DNA of 64,000 nt from CAVQCJ01 sp963849365 (GTDB lineage Bacteria > Actinomycetota > Actinomycetes > Prado026): positions 1,922,001-1,986,000 of the forward strand of contig CAWKHA010000004.1 of NCBI GenBank assembly GCA_963849365.1, in the 5' to 3' direction. Made by a program: the position numbers and the translations under genes. The notes below the pieces were generated by a model. That model was given only the letters and a program-made list of their open reading frames with translations, did no database searches and was not told where the DNA came from. Position 1 is the stretch's first letter, and each line of letters begins with the position of its first letter. Positions 24,821-33,750 of this stretch are shown one piece after another.

Positions 24821-25474
24821 CTAAGAGCTCGGCGACTTCAACACCAGCCCGATTGCCTCGGCGGTCGTGTCGGCTTGCATGTCGGGGGTGTAGCCAGGCT
24901 CCAGCCAGGCCCGATGCCGACGCAGCCACACGGTGCGAAGACCTGCGGCACGTCCACCAGCAATGTCCGATGCCGGATCGTCGCCGACCATCCAGCCTTG
25001 ACCGGACGGATCTCCCGCCCGCTCTGCAGCACGCATGAACAAGCGCGGATCCGGTTTGCGGACTCCCTCTGCCCCCGAGACGCACACCGCGTCCACGAGG
25101 TCCACAAGGCCAGCGGCGGCGACCTTCCGCGCCTGAATGTCGGCATCGCCGTTGGTCACGATCCCCAACGCCCATCCCGCGGCGCGCGCTTCGTGAAGAG
25201 CAGTCGCGGTCGCCTCGTCGCAGCGGTACAAGGCAGGAAACTCGACGCCCCACCTAGCGACCAGTTGCAGGACTGGCTCGGCGAGACCGAGCCTTTCCTT
25301 GATCTCTAGCCAGAACGTCTCGCGGGGTGCCATACCCGTCTCGTCGATCTGGACTAGCCACTCCACTGTCGAGCGGCTGAGGTCGTGCAGCCTCACGAAC
25401 GCGTCCGCCCATTCCAGGAAGGTTCGCTCGCGATCAACGAGAGTGTTGTCGAGGTCCAGAAGGAGCAAGGGCAC
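24821..25474 (-). CDS. HAD-superfamily hydrolase (phosphatase-like)
   Basis: The 217-residue enzyme has all four HAD motifs: DLDNTLVDRE (nucleophile and acid), IVTNGDA, the conserved lysine in VRKPDPRLF, and GDDPASDIAGG. The cap region between motifs I and II is helical, as in subfamily IA phosphoglycolate phosphatase-like enzymes. It probably removes phosphate from a small metabolite. ATG 25474 directly precedes the first strand. It lies alone on the island. Confidence 0.9.
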   Translation of the reverse strand: MPLLLLDLDNTLVDRERTFLEWADAFVRLHDLSRSTVEWLVQIDETGMAPRETFWLEIKERLGLAEPVLQLVARWGVEFPALYRCDEATATALHEARAAGWALGIVTNGDADIQARKVAAAGLVDLVDAVCVSGAEGVRKPDPRLFMRAAERAGDPSGQGWMVGDDPASDIAGGRAAGLRTVWLRRHRAWLEPGYTPDMQADTTAEAIGLVLKSPSS

Positions 25475-25554
25475 GATTCCAAGTCTCTCGGACTGCTTGG
25501 CCGGAGCCGCACCGGTAGCCGGTTCGACCGCCCGATAGCGGCACTTCGGGGTGG

Positions 25555-25869
25555 TCAGGTCGGGGTGTCCAGAGCCACGATTCTCCGCAGTACTCCGACC
25601 AAATGGTCCAGGTCATGCCAGACGATGATCACCTCTTCATCGAGGTCCCGCCCGACCATCTCTCGCATGGACTCCACGTCATCGGTCAGCTGACCTGCCC
25701 CAACCTGCGGCTCCGCGTCCAGATCGAACGACTCAGCTGCGTCCACGGACCAGTAGTGATCCGCCGCAAGGTCGATCTCCGGCCCGAACCGCTCCTCGAC
25801 CTCGTCGAGCAGCAGAGCCAAGGCCGTCCGAACCTCGGCGACTGTGATCGTCACGCCATTGTCAGCCAT
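25555..25869 (-). CDS. Acidic small protein of unknown function
   Basis: The 104-residue protein is strongly acidic (LLLDEVEERFGPEIDLAADH, DLDAEPQVGAGQLTDDVESM) with a hydrophobic C-terminal helix (HLVGVLRRIVALDT). The size, charge and isolation on a mobile island are like those of contact-dependent immunity proteins, but I do not recognise a family. ATG 25869 is used; the 52 upstream codons overlap a remnant gene and look non-coding. Confidence 0.6.
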   Translation of the reverse strand: MADNGVTITVAEVRTALALLLDEVEERFGPEIDLAADHYWSVDAAESFDLDAEPQVGAGQLTDDVESMREMVGRDLDEEVIIVWHDLDHLVGVLRRIVALDTPT

Positions 25870-25936
25870 AGGCCAATCATGGCGGGGCGCCGAATCGACC
25901 CACCCGCTATCGGCACCTCGGTACTCCCGGAGGGAC

Positions 25937-26137
25937 CTAAGGCTCGACAGGTGGGCGCAACGAATCGTCCGGGTGAGCACGTTGCCAGGACCGCTTCCGT
26001 CGGACCATCCATTGCACGCGTTCATCGGGATCGCTCCGGAGCAGCTCCAAGACCTCTAAGGGCACGGTCTTGTTCTGCGCGACCCAGACGCGCATGTCCG
26101 GGAATCGCTCGATGACATCGAGCCATGTTGAGACATC
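25937..26137 (-). pseudogene. 3' remnant of a HEAT-like repeat protein
   Basis: An open frame of 66 codons without a start reads VSTWLDVIERFPDMRVWVAQ, then NKTVPLEVLELLRSDPDERV and QWMVRRKRSWQRAHPDDSL, ending at a TAG (25939-25937). This matches the C-terminal unit of small HEAT/leucine-rich-variant repeat proteins. Its 5' part is cut off exactly where the truncated IS110 transposase begins to lose homology, so the IS insertion or a later deletion removed it. Confidence 0.6.
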
Positions 26138-26931
26138 CGCGGGCTCTTGAGCCGCTCGCTGGCTTCGGTGCGTAGCCGGCTCGGGTTGTCGCCGGCGGCG
26201 ACGAGCAAGGCGGCTGCGGTGTCGGTGCCGACGCCGTGGTGGGCGAGCAGTGCGGGTGCGGTGGCGGCGACCAGCGGACCGAGCACCGCGTCCAGGTCGG
26301 CGACCTCGACCTCCAGGGCCTTCACCCGCCGGCCCAGGCTCCGCATCGCGAGCTTGGTCGCGGCGTCCACCCCGGGTGTCGTCCCAGGCCGCAGGGCGGC
26401 GGCGGTGACGGCCAGCTCGGCGACACCGAGGTCTCGCAGCCGGGCGCGGAGCTCGTCGGGGGCGGTGCAGATCAGTGACCGCAGCTGGTTCAGTGCCTGG
26501 GTCCGGGCCTTGAGTGCGCTGACCCTGGCGACCCGCAGAACCCTGATGGCCTCAACGTTTCCGTCTCTGGTCTTCGCCGCACCGGTCGCGTCGCCGCTGT
26601 GCGCGGCCCGGGCCGCCGAGATCGCGTCCAGGGAGTCAGACTTACCGCTGTGCCGTCGCTTCTGCCGGTTGGGTCGGTCGATCTCGACGACTGCGATGGC
26701 CTCGGCGCGCAGATGTCGTGCCAAGCCGACGCCGTAGCTGCCGGTGCCCTCGACCCCGACCAGCTTGACCTCACCGAACCCGCGCAGCCACCCGACCAGC
26801 GACCGGTACCCGGCCGGGGTGGTCGGGAACGACCCGGTCCCCAGCAGCCCGCCGCGCTCATCCAACGCGGCGGCGACATGCACATCCAGGTGGGTGTCGA
26901 CACCTCCGGTCACACTTGCGATGCTGTTCAT
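26056..26931 (-). pseudogene. Truncated IS110-family transposase
   Basis: From ATG 26931 (AAAGGG upstream) the protein has the RuvC-like DEDD half of IS110 recombinases: VTGGVDTHLDVHVAAALD, VEGTGSYG and SDSLDAISAARAA. It then enters the C-terminal transposase_20 region up to LLVAAGDNPSRLRTEA. After about 26140 the sequence switches to unrelated residues, losing the serine-containing catalytic end. The element is therefore not autonomous. It was inserted into the HEAT-like gene whose 3' end lies just downstream. IS110 elements leave no terminal inverted repeats, so its edges are uncertain. Confidence 0.8.
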
Positions 26932-27240
26932 CGTCAACCCTTTCGTCGCAGGAAGGACTGACACCGCGCCGGCCGGGACGGCGGACAGGACAGCAAAGAG
27001 CCTGGTAAAGGCAGGCTCCTAGTAGGTCACGTGCCCCGTCCGGTCGGTGTCGGGTGAGCGACCAAACCGGGCCGACAGATCATTCGCAAGACAGGCCCAA
27101 AGGACGTCAGCCGGAAGATTCGAGTCAGACCCGGCCAGGACGCTCACCCACACGCTGCCACCAAAACGATCACTACCTCGGCAGCGCCACGTCATCCTTG
27201 CTGCCGGATCCGATCAGCTCGATAACGGTTCCCCTCTGTG
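26932..27240. other. Non-coding gap between two IS110 genes; possible bridge-RNA region
   Basis: No open gene is present. A perfect hairpin, GAGCCTG-GTAAAGG-CAGGCTC (26998-27018), lies 67 bases upstream of the truncated IS110 gene. In the IS110 group the region upstream of the transposase encodes the structured bridge RNA that specifies target and donor, so this stretch may hold one; structure prediction would be needed. Confidence 0.4.
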
Positions 27241-28404
27241 TCAAGAGGCCGCTTCCGAGGCGTGCAGGGTCGGCGTATGGTCGGGCTGGAACCCGGGTTG
27301 TGGCTTTTCCGAAGTGTTGGCCATGGGGATCAGGTCAGCCGCGCTGGATGTGAGTGTCGCCCCCATCTGCCCTCCCGGGTTCTTTACTGCCCGCTCGGCG
27401 GTCAGCTGACGGAAGACCACGTCGGACAGGCGCCGTTTCAGGCACCGCATCGAGCCCTTGGCGCCTTTGCCGGCGGCGAGCTTGCGGGCGTAGTAGGCCC
27501 GCCCGCGGGGATCGTGCCGTTTGTGCGCGAGGGCGACGATGTGCAGGGCCGAGTTCAGCCGGCGGTTGCCGGCCCGGGACAGCCGGTGCCGCACGACGTC
27601 GCCGCTGGAGGCTTCGATAGGCGCGGTGCCGGTGTAGCTGGCGAAGTGGTCGCTGCTGGCGAACCGGGCCACATCCCCGACCTCACCCAAGATGGTCGCG
27701 GCGGTGATCGGCCCGACCCCGACGATGTCGGTCAGGTGGGTGCCGGTCGCGGCGACGGCCTCGCCGATACGCGCGTCGATCGCCTTGATCTTGCGGTCGA
27801 ACACCGACACGTCGTCGATCAGGTCGACGGCCAGCTGGCGGCGGGCCCGCCCGGCGACGTCGCGCGGGCGCACCGAGGCCACCAGCTTCCTCGCGGCGCT
27901 CGCGGTCAGATTCCTGGGCGCCCCAGCGGGGATCAGCTCCATCAGCACCCGGTGCAGCCGGTTCACCGCCTGGGTCCGGGAACGGACCAGGTCCCGGCGC
28001 CGGTCGGCCAACAGCCGCAGCGCCACCATCTGGTCATCGGGCACCACCTGGCGCAGCCCCGGGGTCCGCAGCCCGACCACGGCCACCGCGTGCGCATCAG
28101 CCGGGTCGTTCTTGCGCCCGTGTCCGGTGTCGATCGCCCGGGCCCGCGTCGACAACTTCGACGGCACGTCCAGCACCTGTTCGCCGTCGGCGACCAGCCG
28201 CTGCGCCAGCTGCAACCCGACCCCGGTCGCACCCTCGACCGCCCACACCCGGGCCGGCCACCCGCGGGCCAACGCGCGCATCTGCCGGTAGCCGGTGTTG
28301 TCGTTGTCAAACCGGGCCGCCGCCAACGTCGTCTGCGACGCGTCCAGCACCTCGACCGTGTGCGAACGCTTGGCCGGATCCACACCGATCACCACTGCAG
28401 CCAT
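27241..28404 (-). CDS. IS110-family transposase, full length
   Basis: The 387-residue recombinase has the N-terminal DEDD RuvC-like domain (VVIGVDPAKRSHTVEVLD, VWAVEGATG, KNDPADAHAVA) and an intact C-terminal transposase_20 domain (IVGVGPITAATILGEVGD, YTGTAPIEASSGDVVRHRLS, AGNRRLNSALHIVALAH) with the serine needed for strand cleavage. ATG 28404 has AAGGAG six bases upstream. It is a different IS110 lineage from the truncated copy immediately downstream. The 240 bases upstream (28405-28644) hold no gene and may carry its bridge RNA. Confidence 0.92.
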   Translation of the reverse strand: MAAVVIGVDPAKRSHTVEVLDASQTTLAAARFDNDNTGYRQMRALARGWPARVWAVEGATGVGLQLAQRLVADGEQVLDVPSKLSTRARAIDTGHGRKNDPADAHAVAVVGLRTPGLRQVVPDDQMVALRLLADRRRDLVRSRTQAVNRLHRVLMELIPAGAPRNLTASAARKLVASVRPRDVAGRARRQLAVDLIDDVSVFDRKIKAIDARIGEAVAATGTHLTDIVGVGPITAATILGEVGDVARFASSDHFASYTGTAPIEASSGDVVRHRLSRAGNRRLNSALHIVALAHKRHDPRGRAYYARKLAAGKGAKGSMRCLKRRLSDVVFRQLTAERAVKNPGGQMGATLTSSAADLIPMANTSEKPQPGFQPDHTPTLHASEAAS

Positions 28405-28644
28405 GCCAGCTCCTTGTCGTCGAAGGGACGACGGGAGGGCATGCCTACCTCGGGCGACGCAGACCCCTCTCGAGCCACATCCCGTCAACGGCGGCCAGCA
28501 GGACGCACTCCGTTACAGAGCCACACGAACAAGTCCGTGGGCAGGCACATCGAGAGCGACCCGCCGACCACCTGACCCCAAGCCTGGCCCGGCCCGGAGC
28601 TGACCGCAGTGAACAGGTAGGCACCTCGGTGCGCCGCCGAGGGG

Positions 28645-29183
28645 TTAGACCCAGACGCTCAGTTGTCGGTCGTGGTGGTCGAAGTGCTCGGTTGGGTAGT
28701 GGTAGGTGTCTGCGAGGGTCATGAAGTCCTTGAAGTACGGGTCCCAGCGAGTCGGGAAGTGCATCCCGCGTCGCAGGCTGGCCGCGCTCTGTCGGTCCAT
28801 GTCACGCTCGATCTTTGCGGTCACGGCGTCCAGCCAGCGGACCATCCGCGCGGGTGTGAGAACTCGACCACCGGCCACCGAGCCCGCGTAGTTGATCCAG
28901 TCGAACGGTGTCGTGGACGCATCGAGGAGCGCCGCAAAGGTCTGCTCGCCCTCGGTGACAGGAATCCGAGGCCCTTGACCATTGGCAGCAGCCTTCGCAC
29001 CACGAGGTAGCCGAAGAGGATGTGGAAGAGCAACTCGCGGTTCGTCCACCTGGTGTCGTTGCTTGGCCGGGTCAGGTCAGCAGGGGTCATTTCTTCGACG
29101 TGCCGAGCGAAGGTACGCCGCACCCGGTCCAGCTCGGCGTGCACCTCTTGACGGCGAACGTCCAGGGGCTGAGATCCGGCCAT
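28645..29183 (-). pseudogene. Frameshifted DinB-superfamily protein
   Basis: Two overlapping frames make one DinB-like protein. The 5' part reads MAGSQPLDVRRQEVHAELDR, then NRELLFHILFGYLVVRRLLP; the 3' part reads TFAALLDASTTPFDWINYAG, then MHFPTRWDPYFKDFMTLADT and YHYPTEHFDHHDRQLSVW. Homology passes from one frame to the other at about 28938-28944, where a single missing base explains the switch. The three-histidine metal site (HILF, YHY, HFDHH region) is divided between frames, so the product is probably inactive unless the shift is a sequencing error. Confidence 0.7.
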
Positions 29184-29264
29184 CACACTCTCCACGTGCA
29201 CATACTGTCGTCGAACTGGTCGCCTTGGGTCTGGCGGCCGTTATCCACGTCGTTGGTCACTCCG

Positions 29265-30932
29265 TTAGCTGCCGACGATGTCGCGGTGTCGGAACACGAG
29301 CAAGCCGGCGGTTGCGGCGACCAGCCCAAGACCTGCCATGACGGTCCCGGAGGCTGCGGCCCATGGGTCGGCCGGAACAAGCGCGAGATGCGTGAACGGC
29401 GACAGGTCCAGAAGCCATTGCGGCCAGGACAGCGCCGGCCCGAGCAGCGCGAGCACATAGCCCAAGACGCTCACCGCGACCGGGACTGCCACCGTGAGCC
29501 TCGGCAGCACCCCAAACGTCAGCACGGCCAGACCGCCGACGAGAACCGCGACCGGCAGGGCGTTGAGCACCGACCCGGCGGCCTGCCACCAGGTCACCTC
29601 GTCCAGGCCGGACGCCACACAGCCGACCCACACCGCTGAGCCGGACAGGAGCGCGAGCAGCAGGCCGCCGGCTGCGGCGAGGGCGACGTGCCCGCCGAGC
29701 CAGCGGAGCCGGGACACCGGGTGAGCGAGCACTGCCTCGGCCCGCCCGGACTCCTCCTCGGCTCGCGCCGCACCGACTCGCCAGGCGACTTGGACGGCGA
29801 TGGCGAGCCCGAACATCGACGCCAGTACCGCGAGGAAACCAAGGCTGGACAGGGCCGCGTCCAGGCCCATCTGCCTGAACATCCGCTGGTAGTCCTGGTC
29901 CTGGGCCAGCCACTCGACCATGGTCCCGACGAGCGCGCCCATGACCAGGCCGAAGGCGACCAGGCCGGCAGCCCAGGCGAGCAGAACTCCCAGGTTGCTC
30001 CGCCAGCCGAACGCCAGCGGGCTGCCCAGCATCCGCAGCCGGGGCTGCCGGTCGGCGTCGGCCGCCAGCAGCGCGCCACCCTGGTCGCGCCGGGCCCGAA
30101 GAAGGACCGCGAGCGAGATGAGGGCGACCGGCACCGCGAGCAGTGGGAGCAGCGCGCGAAGGTCCGGGCTGCCGTAGGGGTCCAGCACGTCCACCCATCC
30201 CAGGGGGGTGGTCCATCGCACCCACAGCCTCGGGTCGGTGCTGCTGCCGAACATGCGCAGGAGGTAGGCGATGCCGAGCACTCCGGCCGCAAGCCCGGCC
30301 GCCCGGCGGCGGACCTGGACCAGCTGGCTGGTCACCCCGGCCACGCCGGCGAACGTCGCTGTCACCCCGGCCAGCCCGAGGCCGAACAGGACCGAGCCGC
30401 GCACGTCCTCGCCGGCTAGAGCCAGCACCGCGGCCGCCACGACCCCGACCACGAGGGCTTCCGCGCAGACCGTCGCCAGGACCGTCCTCGTGAACACGGT
30501 CGGCCGGACCCGGCCCGCCAGCACGAGGTCGCCGCGCTGGGAGTCCTCGTCCCCGCGCAGCAGGCGGGTCGTGATAAGCACCACCCAGACCGCCAGGACG
30601 ATCTGCATGATCCAGCCACCGTCCCAGGCCATGTAGCCGCCGGCGACGTCCAGCGCGCTCGGCACGCCCTGCATCATGCGCACGACCGGGTTGTCCTGGA
30701 ACATCGCGTACTGCAGGGGGTCGACCCCGTTGGGGTAGGCGGCCCGGTAGGCGGCGACCTCGGTGAGGACGTAGGCGCCGATCGCGCCGGTCATCAGCAG
30801 CGTGCCTCGTCGGGTCAGTCGCAGGATGAGCGCCGTGACGGTGCGGTGCGGGTGACCCGACCGGGTCCGTCCTCTTGGGGCGGTGCCGTCGGCGGGCGTC
30901 GGAGCGGTGACGTCGGGAGCGGCGCGAGTCAT
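29265..30932 (-). CDS. ABC-2-type exporter permease
   Basis: The 555-residue protein has about twelve hydrophobic segments in two similar halves, each beginning with a soluble loop that contains an acidic RLLRGDEDSQRGDLVLAGRV or EEESGRAEAVLAHPVSRLRW motif. This is the layout of the large 'polyketide antibiotic exporter' permeases of actinobacteria. Its ATG at 30932 overlaps the stop of the ATPase gene (ATGA). Together they would export a hydrophobic compound or drug. The upstream frame extension to 30941 is excluded. Confidence 0.85.
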   Translation of the reverse strand: MTRAAPDVTAPTPADGTAPRGRTRSGHPHRTVTALILRLTRRGTLLMTGAIGAYVLTEVAAYRAAYPNGVDPLQYAMFQDNPVVRMMQGVPSALDVAGGYMAWDGGWIMQIVLAVWVVLITTRLLRGDEDSQRGDLVLAGRVRPTVFTRTVLATVCAEALVVGVVAAAVLALAGEDVRGSVLFGLGLAGVTATFAGVAGVTSQLVQVRRRAAGLAAGVLGIAYLLRMFGSSTDPRLWVRWTTPLGWVDVLDPYGSPDLRALLPLLAVPVALISLAVLLRARRDQGGALLAADADRQPRLRMLGSPLAFGWRSNLGVLLAWAAGLVAFGLVMGALVGTMVEWLAQDQDYQRMFRQMGLDAALSSLGFLAVLASMFGLAIAVQVAWRVGAARAEEESGRAEAVLAHPVSRLRWLGGHVALAAAGGLLLALLSGSAVWVGCVASGLDEVTWWQAAGSVLNALPVAVLVGGLAVLTFGVLPRLTVAVPVAVSVLGYVLALLGPALSWPQWLLDLSPFTHLALVPADPWAAASGTVMAGLGLVAATAGLLVFRHRDIVGS

Positions 30933-31888
30933 CGCGGCCACGGCCCGCTGACCAGTTCCCCGGTCTCGCCATGCGCTGCGGCCACGGCCCGGCGCTGCGA
31001 CGAGCTGGTCTCGTAGTAGGTGAGGAAGACTTGCTCGAGGGTAGGGGCCCGGGCATGCAGCCGGGTGAGGCCCGCGGCGTTGAGCCGGGCGAGCACCTCA
31101 CCCGGCGCACCGTTGACAGTGACGCGGAGGCCGCCGTCCAGCGGCTCCACCGCGACGACCCCGGGCAGATCCCCCAGATCGGGGACGGTTCCGGCCAGGG
31201 TGGCCTCGAAGATGGTCGTGTTCAGCTGCTCGAGGTCGGCGAGCGCGGCGACCTCGACCAGGGCCCCGGCGCGCAGGATCGCCACGCGCTCGCACACGTC
31301 CTCGACCTCGTCAAGTAGGTGCGAGGAGAGGAACACGGTCTGCCCCCGGTCGGCCGCCTCCCGGGCCAGCGCCTGGAACTCCGCCTCCATCAGCGGGTCG
31401 AGCCCGACCGTCGGTTCATCCAGGAGCAAGATCCCGGGCCGCGTCATGAACGCCGCGACCAAGGCGACCTTCTGCCGGTTCCCCTTCGAGTAGGCGCGAA
31501 CCCGACGGCTGGGGTCGAGATCGAGGCGTTCGACCAGTTCGTCCCGGTACGCCGTGTCGACGCCCCCGGCGACGTTCCCGACCAGCTCGAGCACTTCTGT
31601 ACCCGTCAGCTGCGGCCACAGCGAGACATCACCCGGCACGTAGCTGACAGAGCGGTGTGCTCGCTCCACGTCGTCGACGGGTACACCGGCCAGCCACGCC
31701 TGCCCGGCGGTCGGCCGCAGCAGCCCCAGCAGGAGCCGGATGGTCGTGGACTTTCCGGCGCCGTTCGGGCCCAGGAACCCGAAGATCTCACCCGGCCGTA
31801 CCTCCAGGTCGAGGTGATCCAGCGCCACGACCTTCCCGAAGTGCTTGGTCAGCCCAGCCGTGCTGATCGCGGCATGTTCCGTGCTCAT
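30929..31888 (-). CDS. ABC exporter ATP-binding protein
   Basis: The 319-residue ATPase has Walker A GPNGAGKST near residue 39, the signature YSKGNRQKVAL, Walker B ILLLDEPTVGLD, and the switch histidine in FLSSHLLDEVEDV. The last 90 residues are the regulatory tail common to DrrA/antibiotic-export ATPases. It is translated together with the permease (4-base overlap). A DosR-like motif lies 35-49 bases upstream of the ATG, so this exporter may be induced under the same conditions as the neighbouring stress genes. Confidence 0.95.
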   Translation of the reverse strand: MSTEHAAISTAGLTKHFGKVVALDHLDLEVRPGEIFGFLGPNGAGKSTTIRLLLGLLRPTAGQAWLAGVPVDDVERAHRSVSYVPGDVSLWPQLTGTEVLELVGNVAGGVDTAYRDELVERLDLDPSRRVRAYSKGNRQKVALVAAFMTRPGILLLDEPTVGLDPLMEAEFQALAREAADRGQTVFLSSHLLDEVEDVCERVAILRAGALVEVAALADLEQLNTTIFEATLAGTVPDLGDLPGVVAVEPLDGGLRVTVNGAPGEVLARLNAAGLTRLHARAPTLEQVFLTYYETSSSQRRAVAAAHGETGELVSGPWPR

Positions 31889-31922
31889 GTCCTGATGCTT
31901 TTCCGACTCGCCCTCACCAGGC

Positions 31923-31937
31923 AGAGCCGAAGGTCCT
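31923..31937 (-). promoter_or_regulatory. DosR-like box upstream of the ABC exporter operon
   Basis: Read on the minus strand the sequence is AGGACCTTCGGCTCT, two mismatches from the consensus, 35 bases upstream of the ATPase start. The rest of the 224-base gap 31889-32112 shows no gene. Confidence 0.5.
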
Positions 31938-32112
31938 TCCCTTCGGGTGGGACGGGACTGCCGTGGTGAGTTGACGGGTCACGCGCCCCGGGGCGCCGAC
32001 GGCGGTAGGGGGCGTTTGGAGTCTGGTCGGTACTCACCTCCGGGCGGCAGCGTGTGCAGGGAGGAGGCGGTCACCGGTGCTTGAGTTCGACGCGGCCGAC
32101 AAGTGATCGTCG

Positions 32113-32478
32113 TTAGAACGGACCAAGGGTGCTAACGACGGTCAGGATCGTGACTGCCAGACCCGCGAGGACGCCGATGCCCAAGGGGATCAAGCCCCGA
32201 CGACGCCCGTCGCGATTCGCCTGCCGACCGTAGAGCGCGGCGGCCACGCACGGCACCAGGAAGACGGCGATGGCCACGACACCGGTCACGAGATCGACCC
32301 ACAGGGGGGCATCGGCGTTCTCGGGCTTGTACCCGAACCAGTCGTACAGCAACAGCGTCAGGATCACGGAGGCGAACAGAAACACCGGAATGAGAGCGAC
32401 GCTCACCCAAGCGCGCGCCAGCGAGTCGCCGGACTGCGAGCGGTCTTGAACGGACTGGGACTGCTTCTCGGAGGACAT
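32113..32478 (-). CDS. Small three-helix membrane protein
   Basis: The 121-residue protein has a polar, glutamine/serine-rich N-terminus (about 25 residues) and three transmembrane segments: WVSVALIPVFLFASVILTLL, WVDLVTGVVAIAVFLVPCVA, and LIPLGIGVLAGLAVTILTVV. The loop ALYGRQANRDGRRR is basic and likely cytoplasmic. ATG 32478 follows GGAGG eight bases upstream. I recognise no family; its neighbours suggest a stress-related membrane role, which is inference only. Confidence 0.7.
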   Translation of the reverse strand: MSSEKQSQSVQDRSQSGDSLARAWVSVALIPVFLFASVILTLLLYDWFGYKPENADAPLWVDLVTGVVAIAVFLVPCVAAALYGRQANRDGRRRGLIPLGIGVLAGLAVTILTVVSTLGPF

Positions 32479-32834
32479 GACTGGCACCTCCCTACCGATC
32501 AATCGTCGGACAGGTTCCGGAGGCCACGCCAGGGGCGAAGGGCCTGTGCGCGCTCCGGAGACGCACGAGCTGGCAGGTTGCTCCGACGCAGCCACTGAGT
32601 GAAGGATCGAGCCCCCGGGGGCAAGCACAGAACGGCATGACGGATGCGGCCTCCGAGGTGGCCCGCGAGGACTTTGGCCTCTGGCCCAGCTGCCCCGGCA
32701 ATGGGAAATGGTGATTGGGAGAAGGCCGGGAGGGAACGGCACTTCGGCGCTGCGGCGGTGCACCCACCCTTGAGTTCGGAGCCACAGTGCTCGGAGCCAT
32801 AGTGTCGGCCGCGGACCGGGCCGGGGAGCGCCAC
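32479..32834. other. 356-base non-coding gap
   Basis: No gene supported. It contains AGGACTTTGGCCTCT (32668-32682), a weak match (five differences) to the DosR-like box, about 190 bases upstream of the small membrane protein. Antisense frames here are shadows. Confidence 0.4.
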
Positions 32835-33512
32835 TCAGCGAGGGCGGCCCACCGGCACGAGATAGACAACCTGCTGCTCGCCCGGCAGGTCCAACAGCTC
32901 GTGCACCGCGTCGTCGTCGAACGAGCCGATCGAGACGCCACCGAGCCCGAGCGCAGTCGCCGCGAGCAGCAGGTTCTGTGCCGCGTGGCCCGCCTCCAGG
33001 AACACGAACCGATCCGCCCTCGTCCCGTACTTGCGCGCCGTGACCGACGGGTTGCCGGCGAGGACGAACACCATCGGCGCGGCGCGCACCGGCTCCTGTC
33101 CCATCGCCGCCTCGGACAGAGCCGCCCGGGAGTCGGTACGGGAAAGCAGCTCGAGCGCGTGTCGGTCGGCGTCGTAGCGATGTAGCCCCTCGGGGTCGAC
33201 CACGTACAGGGTCAATGGGTACAGCGCACCGGCGGATGGCGCGGTCCGGAACCCCTGCGGGGAGGTCACGCCCTGCGCGGCCCAGAGCAGCTGTGACACC
33301 TCCTGGGCGGTCAGGACCCCCGCCTCGGCGTACTCGCGCACCGACCGCCGCCGCGCCAAGACGGCAGCCAGCGTCGGCCCCTCGATTGCAGGCCGTGGCA
33401 GGAGGCTCGACCCGAGCCCGGACGGTCCGGGCGTCGCCGTCCCGGTCGAGCAGGATGTCAGCGCTAGCGCCGCGGGAGCCGCGGCCATCGCCAGGAACGT
33501 CCGCCGCTTCAT
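32835..33512 (-). CDS. Exported nitroreductase-fold protein (SagB/Acg-like)
   Basis: The 225-residue protein starts MKRRTFLAMAAAPAALALTS with a lipobox-like cysteine directly after, indicating a lipoprotein or twin-arginine-like signal. The rest is a SagB-type nitroreductase domain: RRSVREYAEAGVLTAQEVSQ, LLWAAQGVTSPQGFRTAPSA, GALYPLTLYVV, FLEAGHAAQNLLLAATALGL. Members bind FMN and reduce various substrates; Acg-type relatives are induced in dormancy. A DosR-like motif, one mismatch from consensus, lies 35 bases upstream of the ATG at 33512. A start at 33542 is less likely. Confidence 0.8.
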   Translation of the reverse strand: MKRRTFLAMAAAPAALALTSCSTGTATPGPSGLGSSLLPRPAIEGPTLAAVLARRRSVREYAEAGVLTAQEVSQLLWAAQGVTSPQGFRTAPSAGALYPLTLYVVDPEGLHRYDADRHALELLSRTDSRAALSEAAMGQEPVRAAPMVFVLAGNPSVTARKYGTRADRFVFLEAGHAAQNLLLAATALGLGGVSIGSFDDDAVHELLDLPGEQQVVYLVPVGRPR

Positions 33513-33546
33513 GGCATCACGCTGCGCGCCCTCAGCGGTCACGCCC

Positions 33547-33561
33547 AGGGCCGGAGGTCCC
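33547..33561 (-). promoter_or_regulatory. DosR-like box upstream of the nitroreductase
   Basis: The minus strand reads GGGACCTCCGGCCCT, a single mismatch from the consensus, 35 bases upstream of the start codon at 33512. Confidence 0.6.
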
Positions 33562-33750
33562 TGACCACGTCACCCGAAACGGCCATGCTGTCCGGGTGAC
33601 GCACTACTCGAAGGACGGGCAGACCGCCATCCGGAGCGTGGCACTCGACCGTTGATCGTCACCACTCGAGCCAGTGAGCGGGTGCACCGTGCTGCCGGAT
33701 TGAGGGCTCCCCGCCAGGCGAACAGAACGGCACTTCGACGCGCCATCCCA

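Noticed and set aside
25932..25946. GGGACCTAAGGCTCG as another copy of the box
   Set aside because: At least four mismatches, and it lies in a remnant gene; probably coincidence.
32668..32682. Further DosR-like box (AGGACTTTGGCCTCT)
   Set aside because: Five differences from the consensus and about 190 bases from the nearest start; too weak to count with the other seven.
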